The notes under the pieces: model-generated
Databases searched by the model: none
What the model saw: the letters and a program-made list of their open reading frames with translations, nothing else
What the model was told of the DNA's origin: nothing
Part shown: in pieces, positions 42,082 through 57,258 of the stretch
How positions within the stretch are numbered: the stretch's first letter is position 1
Layout: every line of letters starts with the position of its first letter
NCBI GenBank assembly: GCA_911728435.2
Contig: OU452208.1
Span: 3,596,001 to 3,660,000, forward strand
DNA length: 64,000 nucleotides
Direction of reading: 5' to 3'
From: Apoderus coryli
Lineage: Eukaryota; Arthropoda; Insecta; Coleoptera; Attelabidae
Translations under genes and position numbers: made by a program

Positions 42082-45000
42082 GTTAGTCTAATCTTAGTTT
42101 AAGATATACAAATATTCACAAAAGCAGTTAAGACTATTCAAAATCTTCAAATGTGGCATTCGCAGGTTCTAAATAATGGCAACTTTATACCACGGCGCAT
42201 TTGCATTTACCATTTACTATATAGTATAGCTCACCTCATTGAGCAGCTTTATGATGGGAGATTGCGCGGGAGTCGTGACGTCAGCGGCGACCGGAGTTCT
42301 GTGGCCACTACAATTGCGCAAATTTAGTTTATTGTTTTTGTTACGATAGTGTTGTGAGCTGTTACTGAAAGAATTTTATACTTCCTCGAATAACAGTTTA
42401 CACATTTTGGTGTTTTTGTGATTATTATTATTATGTTTTGTTTGAAGTTGTGCGAACATTTTTTTAAAAAACTCGTTTTGACGTATTACCTATATTGTGT
42501 ATAGCAATCATAATACTAGGTACAAAAATATTACAGGACATATTTTTACCGAGATATAAACCGAAAACACCCTAGTGACCACTTAGATATGTAACGCTAA
42601 ATTTTATAAAAAATCTAACTATTTTTAATGCAAAAACTTTTTACAAGAATATTTTTTAAGGCATCAAAAATACATTATATTTTTTTCGATGAGAACGTTT
42701 TGAAATGTATTCAGCAAAACAAAACATGGAAAAAGTTTGTAACTCCCTAAACATAAATTTAAAATTATTTTAATAACTGAGAACTTGAATATTTATTGTA
42801 ACACTAATGTTTTAACTTAAATAAATAAATAAACATTGTTAATTTACAATATTTAATTAAAAGCTTACCGAAAAAGAGATTCATAATGCCCATAGATAAA
42901 TGTTTATAACTGTAAATAATGCCGTGATAAAGCAAGCCGGTCACCGGTGACGTAGATTGATTGTGGTAGGTCAAGATCATTCGAGGCAACCTATTTAGTC
43001 TTGACTTTGTACAGCTTTCGAAATATTGACATTTCTCTGAAGTTAGGGACAATTTCCAAACTATTGCGCTTGTTCTGGACGAAAAACAAAACCATTGTCT
43101 TTATAAGACAGGGCGGGAGATGCCCACATGTTCAAGCACCTGTCGACGCGATCATGGTAGTGAAGTACCTGGTCGCGTGGATAGTGATTGGATGTGAGGA
43201 CGGTGCTTTCGGCCGAGTCGGTAGACTTGCTTATATCTAGTAGTTATTGACTACATAGTCGTGGGTGCTGGCGTATGGCAGTCGAGGACCGTGGTCGGAT
43301 TCCACCTTAACCAGTAGGTCCACACTCACGCTGGTTGAATGTCTATCATGACAAGATTCCAATAATACAAGAAAATGAAAAACGTCTTTATTAGACAATG
43401 ACAAAACCTTTGAATAAAAAGTGACTCACTTTATAATCAAAGGACAAAACTAACACATAACCTCACTCAAATTTAGGTATGTTATAGCGATAGGAATTAA
43501 AAATTATACCTTATTATAAATTTTGAGGAATCGTTTTTAATTAATACAAGAAAATGAAAAACGTCTTTATTAGACAATGACAAAACCTTTGAATAAAAAG
43601 TGATTCACTTTATAATCAAAGGACAAAACTAACACATAACCTCACTCAAATTTATGTTATAGCGATAGGAATTAAAAATTATACCCTGTTATAAATTTTG
43701 AGGAATCGTTTTTAATTAATGGCTGATCAACTATTAGATCGAATAAACTAGGTAAATGATAAATACAACAACAAGATTTGAATATCAGTTTATTTAACAA
43801 ATGGAATGTAATTTTCTGTATTATAATTTTAATACAGGAATTACTTATTTCTATTTTATTTCTTTAAAAAAAACCAATATGGAGGGTGAACTATCACTCA
43901 GTACAAAAATTTTAACTGGAGGTAGAGAAAAATAAGATTTAACAGAATCGCCTTTTCAAAAAATTTCCAGCATTTTTATTAAGGCTGAAAATAATTTTTT
44001 TGTAAATCATAATATATTAAACTCCCTTTTGACGACGCCTATGACCACCTGCCCAACTGAAGTTTAAATTAGACATTAGTTTAAAGGTTATAATACAGCG
44101 ACATGTTGCCAAGTGTATCGATTTACAGAGCATTTAAAGTAAAAAATTTATTTCGAAAATGTAGATGATTATGTGATTTCAATCGAAATATTATATTAGC
44201 ACCTACCTTTCGGATATGTCTAACATGCCATAGAATGGTTTTTGAACTTCCTGGGGACCGCTTGGTTTTCCTCGTTCACTCTTGTTGTTTAATAGGGAGT
44301 TAAGGCAAAGCCAGTGACGTATACGTAAACGTATCTTTTGACATCTACGCATGCGCTCTTTAAATTTATGATACGTTTAACGATACGAAGGCCGTAAACA
44401 TATGTGCCTCTACGCGTATCGCATACTTAAACGTATTGAACCGATTGTTGTCGGAATTCATGAACTTGTACGAATATCTAGAATAGAACATTAAAAACTC
44501 AATCTAAATTGAAAATTAAGCTAAGCTATTTTGCAATAAATACTTTATTATTATTAGTAGTAGTAGTAGTAACAATTATAAACATTTTTCTGTTATTGTT
44601 TATAGATATACATAATAAAATATATATGTATTTGGTTAATAATTAAAAAAACAATAATATTAACAACATAGTAAATGGAACTAGAAAAATCTAAAATAGT
44701 CTTTTTCTCAAGTAAAGCGTTATCTCTACCTTCCGCATATACGAGACGTATTGGATGGCACCTTAACTCTATTTTGAATGACTGCTTATCTAGTGTAAAC
44801 ATAACCAAAATCTCACGTTTACGTATGGAGATACGTATACGTCCTTGGTTTTGCCTTAACTCGACAAAGTGAATCCCCTCCGTCAGGAAAACCCCAAAGG
44901 GTAACAAAAAATACACACATGCAAATAACGCTAGCACTTCAAAGCTAATGTTCAAAGAGGCCACTGTTAATTTCACTTTATTTACGCGCTTAATCACTGA

Positions 45001-48000
45001 ACTTCGGATACGTGCAAAAACACCAGGATTATTGCGGAATTGATTGATTGCCCCTCAACTTGTAGACGTAACTGCTGTTCATCACCAATCTCCGTTTTAT
45101 AGACAATAGTCTTCATGTAGATCTAAAATTATTATTATTTTACTTCTACTTCTACTAACTTCTCGCCCATCACTACAACATAAATACGGTTAATAATCTT
45201 GCGGTATAAACCTGCATTATAATCTGATAAATATTTTTGGAATTTGTTTTTGCAAAGCAGCAATTTTATTATTATCGAAATATTTACTGTTAATAGCAAA
45301 ACATAACAACTAACTTCTAACTTGTGCATAATAAGTTAAATTGACATACAAAAGATATTTAACAGTTCACAATTTCCTGAAAACTAAAACATAAGTCGAA
45401 TTCACGCCATGACCGATTATAACCGGTTTAACTTTTTGCACGCGACCCCGGTTTCACTATGATGACGTCACGCAAAAGCCCTTCATGACTGTTTCTGACC
45501 GTTTCACAAGAGTCCGAAACCATCAAAAACAGTCGGGATTCTGCGCAAACCAATAATCTAAGGATAAATTTTGCGACCAAAAATTATGCCGAAACTGCTT
45601 CCTACACTTTTTCAACGCTCATGATTTGTTCCCACGGAGTTCTATCAACGATTCACTAGCCAACACCAATGACACACATCCTCGTGAATAACAGCACTAT
45701 GCTCCTTGAGTAATAACTTATTACTAATAAGCATATTTTTTTTACAAAATGTTAAGAGACATAATTATTGTGTTTTAGCAAATGTGTCAACAAATTTGGT
45801 TATCTACCGCACTTGCTATGTGATTTTGGGCTACAATAAAACCGAATGTGCTCTGCTTGGAACTGGTACCAGTCCTGCTACACAGCATTTGGAAAAACTG
45901 GTAGAACCTGAGGTAACTACTATTAATATGGTGCGTTCTATGGTGGAGTCCAGTATCACATTGGTGCTATGTTTTTTTATTGGTCCATGGTCCGACAGGT
46001 TCGGCAGAAAACCAATTATTGTGGGGTGCTTAATAGGTAATGCAAAAGCAGCAATAAATACCAACCAAATCATATCATATTTCGTTGCGCCTCACCCAGG
46101 GTCATTTTAACCCTCATAGATCTTGCAGTGTTACCAAGTTGATATTCACTGTCAACTGAGAATGTATTTAATTATATTTTCGTTTTATTGTAATTAATAT
46201 TTAATTTCTGAATCTCGAAAAAACATAGTACTGTCACAGCATTAATCAGTACAGAATTCCGACTCCACGTTGGCACTTTGAAATAAACTGTGACGTATGA
46301 CGCCGCCATTTTGGGTTACAAGTCAGGTCCTGACTAAGAATAATTATAGTGTTCGGTTTCTAACCACAGTCCTGTATTTTCATTTTTGTAAAAATATTTA
46401 AGTACATAATAATATCGCTGGCAATTTCAGAAACATTTGTGGTGTGTCATAGTGATTGAAAACAGCCTTGAGTGGTGGTATCAGTTAAATGTTGACATGA
46501 TTGGGTGATTTTTAATAATAATAATAAACACAATAATAATAAAAACTTTATTAGTAAAAAAAATACATTTTTACAAAAGTTGAAGCAGTGCTTCCTAACT
46601 TAACCTAAACGTAACTTATATTTTAGCTTAAATCTACCTGAAAATAGTTTTACATCGCTGGCCAAATTAAGTAGGTATCTTATGTTTACAAATTAATTTG
46701 TTCTATTGCGTGTCAGACAGCGCTCTTAAACGAAAACCCATGTAAACTTTTTATATTCTCTGGTAGAGTGTCGTAATATTTTGAAACCCTATAGGAAAAT
46801 GACCGCTCAAAGATTGATGTTGAGTTTAGCGGTGGCGTAATGACAGTTTTATGAGGAATATTCACATCATACACCGATCCCCGGAACTTCAATCTTTCAT
46901 ATAAGTATTCCGCCTATTTCCATCTGATGATTTTTATTAATCAAAATCAGTGAATGAAAATCCGACGTTGTTTCATTCTTAACCAGCCGATTTCCTCAAT
47001 CTTATTGCTAGCCTCTTTCACCCCTACGAATTCCACATACAAGATGTGTGCCTGAATTCTGCAACAACTGAATCCTGTTCTCAGCAATTTTAGCCAAACA
47101 AGGGCCATATAGATATTGTCAATAATATAACCCCTAGCTGATTGCGTTATCATGCTATCTCGCCACGAGACAACTTGTGTTTATGTTTTACTTTCATTTA
47201 GTTTAAAAACATATTAGAAATGCCATTTCGTAATATGAATTTTACGGTTATACAAATAGTTGTTATAAACGTCAAATTATCTAGTATTCATCTTTATTTT
47301 TACTTATTACTCACCTAACAGGATCTGTGGGGAAGGGAAAAAAATGTTTAGAGCAAGTGTACCGATTATTGGGACAACATTTTGCAGCACACATATGTCC
47401 TCCCTGATTGTTCATTGTATTAATCATAAGATACGTTAATAAAAATAAAATCCTTTTAATTCTCACGAACACTATACCAAAAAAACATAATTAGATTATA
47501 AACACAATATTTATTTATCTCTTACACGCCGACAATGAACTATATATTGAACACAGGAGTGAACGGTATCTATCTACGTCAATGCGATTATTGTGACGTT
47601 TTAACCCACCATAATGGCGGCATGCGCGACGATATGCGCAGGACTGCTCGCAAGCGGAAAGTCAGAATACTGTATTATTTATTATACTGTGGTACTGTTT
47701 AGAAAAGTCAGTAGTGGCACATGAGAACGGGTGGGCAGGAAAAGAACTTACCTACTATTTTTTCATGAAGTTCATTCTACTTAGCTGTTTATCCCTGTAA
47801 TCTGGGTGTTGATTGAATGAATTGTATTTATTTTTTTCAGGTTCTACACTATCATTTATCGGTATGATAATTTTCAGCGTTTGGGATACCTTATCACCGT
47901 GGTATTTGTTGATTACTATTATACCAAATATATTGAGTGGTGGTAGTCAAGCATTTATAACATCGTGTTTTGCATACATTACTGATATAACATCGAGCGA

Positions 48001-51000
48001 ACATAGAGGTATGAGGTAGGTAGTAATATCATCTAAGTAAAGGGTGTTTCAAATAAGAGAGAAAGATTTTAAGGTTCGTGTTTTTCTGTAGCAAAGTCTT
48101 GAAATATTTGTTGACTTCTAGTGTATACATTTAGAAATTATGTATGAAACAAAGTATCTTGTAAATGACCGCCACGGCTTTGCAATATCATTGTCCTGTG
48201 GCGGTATTTCATTGATACAGCGTCTAATTTTAGCCTTCAATGCTTTCGTGGTCAAGGGGATTGTTGGCCTAAACCTGTGACGTCTGATAACCCCACAGCC
48301 AGAAGTAAAAGGTGTTACCTAAATCTTAAGAAGGTGGCGGCCAATTCTGGTCACCAAACCGGGAAATAACACGACTAGGAGCAAACTCCTACAAGACAGC
48401 CAATGTTTCACGAGCGGTATGACACGTGGTACCGTCCTGCTGAAACCACATGTCACCAACGACAATATGTTCCAATTGAGGGACAAAAAATTGCGTTATC
48501 ATAGCACGATAACGTTTGCCATTCATCGTCAGAGAAATACGATCCAATTATTCCTCCAAACCACAATGCACAACAAACAGTGACACGTTTTGGATGCATT
48601 GCTTTTTGATGGATTGGATTTTCTAAGCCCGAAATGTGGCAAATTTGCCGATTAACGAAGCAATCGAGGTGAAAATGGGCTTGAATCACTGTTCACAAAA
48701 TCAGCATTCACTTCTGTTTTCTCAAAGGACTAATTGGTGAACTCTCTTCGTTGTGTATGCTCTGTTAGTAAAACTTATTGAATCAATTGGACTCTGTAGG
48801 CTCAAGAGTGGCTGTCGTAATGCCAAAGTCTTGTGTACGATGACGAGTCGACATCTGACGTTCAACCACACTCTTGGAAACTGCCATGATATTTTGATCT
48901 GCACCAATTACGAGCTCGCGTTGTGTGTTTCACTTCACTATCTGACCCGGTACTGTCGAGTTTTTCGATTATTCTTTTAACAGTATGTAACCATTTTGAA
49001 TTAGAGGGTATTATATTTACATTCAGAAAGAATACTAAGTTTATAGCTCAATCCAAATGAATCCCAATATGCTATTCAAATTGTTACGGGTTCGATTCAA
49101 GCTTTACGAGTGGTTTCACTTAAAGAAGAACAAACAAAGAATATCAACTTTATTAATCTGTATTAAGGTAATGTAAAATTACTCACCTTTTATAATTCCG
49201 GATCTCTGTCGGTCACCCACTTTTTATTTAAAAGGAAATCAATAATTAAATGACCCTTCTGTCAACAACATAACTAAACTTTATTTGAAATAAAACGCAA
49301 AAGTTTGGGCTCAAAACAACTAATTTAATAATTAAAACTAATAAAAAAAATTAATAACAAAGAAATAAATATGTATAAATAAAAAAAAAAGGATAAAACA
49401 AGTAAACGATAATGAAAATTTAAAAGAAAAACTTTATACAATTAGAAATCACATCTAGACTCTATCAAGGCTAAAACGAATCTAACTTGAAAAGTCCTAT
49501 TACCTTTCCAAAATTGCCTCATAAAAATGACAAATAGGTACTACAGAATGAAAAATGGCCAAGAAGAAAAGAGCATTTTTAAAATATATTCCTATACAAA
49601 TACAGCTACAGGGTGAATAGTAGTTTACGTCTTAGAAATAAAATACATTTTTATGTAATAATGGTTTTTAATTGTTAAGATGTCCTATGTTGGAGATTTT
49701 TCAGAAGATCAACAAGACACTACTGTTTGTAAAGTTAGGAACAATACGCTTATATAATGACTTCTTAATCTCCGGAAAAGCTAACTGGATGAAAACCCAT
49801 GTTCATATTTTCGGCGCTTATATGTATTCTTTGTTATGGGAAACCCTCCAACTACTAGCTTCTGTATATAATAATAAAAGTCCGACATTTAATTTACATG
49901 AAGGTAGTTCGATGTTCAAAAGTGAGACCACACTGTATTTAAAACATGTCATTCTTAGAACAAGACTAAAAGGACAGTTTACGAACATTTGTTAACAATC
50001 TACTTAAAATAATATTCACAAAAATATTATATTTCCCAAACTAATAGAAAATATCTATAAAATCACCCAACTAGTATACATAATACCAGTGGCGTGGTGT
50101 CTTATTACCAGTAGATCAACTAGGAACATTCTGTCGAACGAATAGTGGTCGGTGCGTTACGAATGGTGTCAATCAAGCCTTTAGGATGCGATGTTCTATC
50201 GTACAATGCTCCATGTTTACTCATCATCATTAACATTCACTCCCTAACGAGTATGAACTATTTCAACTCAGGGATTTCTGTTGTGAAAAGTTCTTCACTT
50301 CTTTGCCAATGGTATTAGGCCAGAGAGCAGAGTCTCCAACAGCTCCAGCGTTGAAGTCTCCTAGCAGGATGAACTTGTCGAAGTAAGGAATGTTGGTCAG
50401 CACTCTATCAAGCTGTGAGTAGAATTCCTTCTTTCACTTCTTTGTCGGTGTTCATGGTTGACGCGTACGCGCTTATAATTGTGGCTCGCAGATCCTGGCT
50501 TAGTTTGTGGCGAAGGGTCATCAACCTTTCCTTTCTGCCAGATGGAACTTCGTTCAAATAACTAATTAGGTCGTTGTCGAATTTTTATTATGGTTAATTT
50601 GGTTAAAAGATTTAAAACACATTGCGGATTTAAAAATACCTAGATGTTATTTTTACTCAAGTGCTCGGTTTATAGAGTTACATATTTTTTGTGACGCAAG
50701 CGAAGAAGCTTTTGCATGTGCCGTGTATCTACGAATAGTTTTAGACCATCAAATTGAAGTTTGCCTTATTTCTTCTAAAGCAAGAGTATGTCCTCTAAAA
50801 CCACTATACCGAGGCTAGAATTGCAGGCTGCAGTAATGGGTAGTAGACTTCTAACTACTATCAGAAAAGAATCGAAACTTAATATCAGTAATTCCTATTT
50901 ATGGTCAGATTCGAAAACAGTATTGCATTAGATTAACGGGTATAGAAGAAATTACCAACAATTTGTTTCTCATCGAGTTGGTGAAATACAGGAACTAACA

Positions 51001-54000
51001 AAACTCGACCAATGGAAATACGTTCCAGGTGATCAGAATGTCGCTGATTTATGTACGAGATTTGTAAATTCAATTAACTTATGTAATAATGAACAATGGT
51101 TTCATGGACCTAAGTTCTTAAAATATTCACAAGAATTTTGGCCTAAAGCAATTGCATATTTGCAAACTAAAAATTGACGATCAAGAAGAAATAAAACGAG
51201 ACCCTTTATTTATGGGTTACACTACAGAAAATTTTAATATAATTCCAAATATCAATCGATTTTTAAAATGGAAAAGATTTGTAAGAGCAACAGCGTGGAT
51301 TTTAAAATATTATTTTAAATTACTTCATAAGGTACGAGGGAATGACATTGAATATTATCCAGAAATAGCGTGCAATGAATATCACGATGCTGAATTATAT
51401 TGTTTGAAAATTAGCCAGCAGGAAAGTTTTCCAGAAGAATATATACAATTAAAAAATAATAAAAACGTTGATAGAAATTCAAGAATATTCAAATTAATGC
51501 CAGTTTTAGATGAGAAGGGTATAATTCGTATGAACGGACGTTTAAGACAGAGTGATGCAAATGATACAAAATTACTAATTTTATATCATCATGAACAAAA
51601 CTGTCATGTTGGTGTATAGAGTCTGTGTTGAATAATTTAAGACAGAAGTTTTGGATTTTGAATGGAAGAGCAGCAGTTAAAGATGGTTTTAAATCATGCC
51701 AAAATTTGTAAAATTAGAAAAGTGACACCTGTGCCACCTCAAATGGGTCAACTTCCACTAAGTAGGATGACTCCTAATATGCCACCATTTACTTTCTGTG
51801 GTTTAGATCTTTTCAGTCCCATGACAATAACTATTGGACGAAGAAAAGAAAAACGATGGGGAGCACTGTTTACTTTCGAGTACTGCTCTGCTGGAAATTG
51901 TTCATTCGCTTACAACTGACAGCACATTCATGGCTATATGTAGGATGATGGCAAGAAGAGGTCAAATTAAATGTCTTTATTCAGACAATGGAACAAATTT
52001 TCGAGGTGCATCAGAAGAACTAAAATCATTTTGGAAAAATATAGATAACAAAAATATGGGAACAAAACTTTCAGAACACATGATAGAATGACATTTTATA
52101 CCACCTGGAGCCCCACCATGGGAGATTGTTGGGAGCGATTAATAGGGTCAGTGAAGAAAATTTTACAGAATGATTTAAAATAAGAAAATCCTAGAGAAGA
52201 AGTTCTACAGACTGTTTTCGAAGAAACTGAAAATGTAGTGAATAATAGACCATTGACGTATGTTTCAATAGATCCATTTGACAAATTGTTGACAGTTTTT
52301 GGACCAGGTGGGTTAAAGAATATTTACCCACTTTAACAAAAAGAAGTAAATGGATCGACACTAATTCATCCATTCAAGTAAATGACGTTGTTGTGGTTAT
52401 AGACCCGACATTTCCAAGACATAAATGGCCATTAGGTAGAATAACGGCTGTTTATCCAGGAAAAGATGGGATTGTTAGAGTAATAGAAGTTCGAACAGCC
52501 TGTGGTGGCCGTCCTATCATCAAAGTTTGCAAATTAGATGTAACAGTTAATGATGATGAAAACTGAAACAGTTTGCACGATGGGGCGAATGTCAAATTTT
52601 TATTATTACTTGAATTATAATTTTGTAATTACTTGTATTTGTTGATATTATCATCCTGTAGTAGTTGTTGAATAGAGAATAAATAATAATAATTTGATGT
52701 AACTTTGTCAGTTGATATAAATCTGGTAAAATATCAAATTATAGACAAAAATAGATGATAAATTTTTACAGTCGTTTTTAATGGCAAATCCGACACCACA
52801 ATGTTCTTTCAATTGACCTTCAACTGATCTTCTGGTTTCACTTAATGCAGCCATGTCAATGCTGAATCGTTAAAGTTCACGGGCTATAATTGCCGTACGT
52901 CGTTCAGGTCTATTACTGGTGTTAGTATCCATGAGTGTGCGGACGTTCCATGTCGCGAAGTTCAAATGTTCAACTGTGTTATTATTTTTATTTGGACCGC
53001 AAATAGTGCACCCTCTGGATGCGGTTATCTATGGCGGGCAATTTAAATCTGGCGCTTTTATTGAAACATTCATTATTTAGAACAATATGCTGAGAAATAT
53101 CAATAATCATATCATATCATCATAGGATCGTGCTTGTCATTTATACAACAATATGTGTGCTATGTAATACGTGGAGTGCCACAGGGGTCAGTTCTGGGTC
53201 CTTTGTACTACGTATTATATACAAATGACTTAACTGGCTTCTGTCGAAATGTACTCACGTCTGCTGATGACATTAATATACTTTTCTTGGGTGTTGAAAT
53301 GTGCTGAAGGTGGTTCAAAGAGAAAACTTAACCTTAATTTGGAAAAGACTCAAATTATTGATTGTTCACGACGATCACATGAGAGTATATATTTGAGATG
53401 CGAGTCTTTGTCATATAGAGGAATTTCGGGGTTAGATTGTTGGTGACGCACTAAGTTGATGATTCCACTTAGATGTTTTGGCAACTGAGGTCAGAAAGTA
53501 TGTTTATGTCTTCGGCATGGCATGCAATAATAACATTTCACAATACATGTTCCACCATCATCCTCCAAGCACAATTGGAATTCGGAATTTTCCAAAAGGC
53601 CCAACCTCGAGAGATGATGATTCCAACGATAGTGATAAAATCCCATGAGCACTCGCCATTGCTGGCAGTGTTTATTAATAAAACTGTCTTAGACGGTACA
53701 TTTCCCGCATCTCAAGAAATCGGTTGTTGTATCGTCCTATATATCTATGCTTAGCGTATTCTCGAAGGTTGTGGAGAGAGCCGCACTGTTCTTGCTGTGG
53801 ATGTTGATGAGTATAGAGCTTTTATGGTCACTTGGCTATCTGAGAAGATAACAATGGCTATCGAAACGTTGTAATACCCTTTACTTAGTTGACATTGAAA
53901 TAAAGTAAAATGTTACAAAAAGTAATAAAAAAATTTGCAAAATTTGTGTAATCAGATTCCCAAGCTAGATGAAAGTCAGTACAAATATTTCTTCTTATTT

Positions 54001-57000
54001 ACAGAATGGGTATATTTGAAGCATCTATGGCACTAGGGGCACTGGTAGGAAACACGTCTGGTTCCTATTTATTTTATGCTACGAATTATCAGATTGTTTA
54101 TACAATTTCATGTGTATGTTGTGCCATTGCTGTCATTTATGCTATTGTTTACCTTCCAGAGTCCTTGCAGAACAGAGAGACTGCGGTAAGTTATTCTATG
54201 TCTACTAAAGGGTGATTCAAAGTGAGCTTCCATTGACAATCTTAAATATTTTTGGAACGCCACTGTATTTGTCAACAGGCATAGAGATTTCTAACCAAGA
54301 AACAATAAATAAAAATAGTCATGGAACAATTATTATATTTGGTGCTCAAGATCGACCAAAAATTCGAGCAAACTGGATCCGTAACTAACATTAAATCTCC
54401 CCGACATCCTCGTAGACGTCGTTTGCTACAAAATATTGTCGTTGTTCGCGAAAGTGTGGCCGAAAATCCAGTCACATCGAATCCAGCAAGTGGGCCTTAC
54501 GTATTCCACTACAGAGAATTTTAACCAAAGATTTGCAGTTGCATCCCCGAGACCATCAACAGCGTCGTATGTTTGCCGAATACGAGAACAAGGGGTAGAT
54601 ATTCCAATGAAAATCATATTTAGCCATGAGGAAGATTTTCATTTGGTGGCTTCGTAAACAAGCACAATTGCTGTTACCCGGGGATCGGAAAACCCAAGAG
54701 AGATTATTGAAACGGAAATGCATCCTCAAAAGGCCACTGTTTGGTATGCCTTTTGGTCCGGAGGGGTAATTAGCCCATTTTTTTCAAATGTCATGCGGAG
54801 AACGATGTTGTAACAATTTAAATTAGCGGCCATTGTAAAAACCTTGAAAGAAATAATAATAATAATAGCCTTTATTGTCCAACAGCAAAGCCGATTACAG
54901 GACAAAAAAAAAACAAAATATACCGGGTATTCCATTAAGGGTGGACAGGTAGCATATTTTAGGAAATAATAGTCGTAGGACAATGGGGAAAACATTCTTT
55001 TAGGGAAATCGAGCATGGGAAATCGCTGGAAATAGTTTTTTAGTTCCCAACTATACCGCTAGGGGGCGTAATAGATACAGTAATGCGAAAAATGCATTTT
55101 TATTCAAAATTTCGCAATATAAGTTTAAAAAACAATACTACCACAGTAATGCTACTGAGATTTGGCATCTTTTTGGTGTATCACTTTTTATTGTGCGGCT
55201 TGAAATAAAGGCAGCAGGGAAGAACGAAATTTTGCCTATGATAATGTCTATAACTTTGGTTTGGCTTTACCGAATCTATCAATCTAATTTTGTTTAAGAA
55301 CTAAAGCCTTGCTGATGAAGAAAAAAAATATTTCAAATCATAATTGTTTTTTGGGGCTCCGCTAGATGGCATATTTGCAACGCCTAAGATTTTTTTTGAT
55401 TTTTCGTTAAAAACTTAAATGGAATGATACAAATATTTTATCAAAAATGAAAAGTAAATTGAATTTGCAAGAAGAAAGTCCAAAACCGCACAGGAAAATC
55501 TTTATTTGTTTGAGAGTTATGGCCAAAGGATGTTAATTTTCCGTGATCAAGAATGCCATAGGAAATAAAGAAATAGGTTTAAACTTTATTAAACTGATAG
55601 TTTAACAAATAAAAATAATGAAAAATCCAATAAAATTACCAAAATGCAGATATATGAATGTTATTAATGGAGTAATTGAAATCAGTGATCGTTTTCCTCT
55701 CGGTAAAACTAACATATTTACAATTAATTGGATTCAAAGAGAGTTTATTCAGTTGCACCACTCTTCGGTGAGTAACAGATTGTTTTGCAATTTAACACAA
55801 TCAGTGATGTTCCGACCTGAAGAGTACAACTTAAGATCATCCGCAAACATCAACCGATCGCAGCCCGCAGCTTATTTACCAAGTCATTAACAAACAACAG
55901 AAAAAACAGAGCCTTGAGGAACCCCAGAGGATGCAACAAATCTGTGAGATTGGTATCCATTGTAAAAGACATACTGAGCTCGATTTCTCAGATACCAATT
56001 AAAAAACAATTTTAAATTTTGCACAAAGCCGAATTGATCCAATTTCTGCATCAGAATACCATGATCCATCCTATTGAACGCCTTAGTGAAGTCTGTATAT
56101 ATGACATCAAGTTGACCTCCATGATCCAAGACTTCAGATACGTTCTCTTCTGATTAAAAGCCTCAATCCAAGTGAACCCCGATTGCTATTTAGAATTGTA
56201 CACGGAAAATATTTAATAATAATAAATCGATTTTATTGCACTCATACAATTTGCCCAAAAATACAAACAAAAAAAACAATCTAATTCTATAATAAAACAA
56301 TACAATATATGAATGCAGGGCGAAGTTTAGCCAAGGCTACTCTTACTTAACCCAAAATTTGAAATTAAAATATATATGCCTAAGTATCTTTACACAATAT
56401 AATATCAAAGATTAATCTACACAATTAATCTACACAATTAATCTTTGATAATATGTTGCACCAATACCGAACACTTATGATACAAACACAACGATCCTAG
56501 AGCTCAAAACCGCACGAACTCCCACACGCCACTACTGAAATTGAAATAGATGTGTTTTATATTTATATTTGAATTTATTAATATTAAACAGTTTAAATTC
56601 ATCAGGTAGACTCTTGTAAAGGCTAATAGCATTGTAAATAAAAGATCTTTGAAAAGCAGATGTACGATGCCTCGGAATAGTATACTTATTCCCAAAGCGA
56701 ACCAACCTGGTTCTGACAGTTGATCTTTTTATAAATTTCTCTCTCAATCTATGTGTCGAGTTTAGCAGAGCATGTTTAAAGTTAGCAAGATGGCTTAAAC
56801 GTCTATGCCTCATATTCAACCAACCAGTTTCACCAATCTTATGTGTAATGTGATCTCCCCTTCTAATACCGTAAATAAAACGACAACAGGAATTTTGTAA
56901 TGTTTGAATTCTTTTTTTATCGGTCTCATATAAACAAGGGCCATAGATAAAATCACAATAATTAAAATGTGAAAGCACAAGGCTTTCACATAAACCTCGC

Positions 57001-57219
57001 TTAAGATTAAAATTCAAGATATGCCGGCTAGAATACAGCAGTTTCAAAGACAAATATGCTTTGCTCATGAGCTTTTTTACGTGCTCACAAAATCTCAAGT
57101 CCGTGGAAAACACTAAGCCCAAATTATTTGCCGTATCTGTGAAAGAAAGAACAGAGTCGTCAATTTTGATCCTCGCAAAATTACCAAGATGGGCTCTGTT
57201 CTTGACGTTACCAAAACAC

Positions 57220-57258
<39 letters not shown>

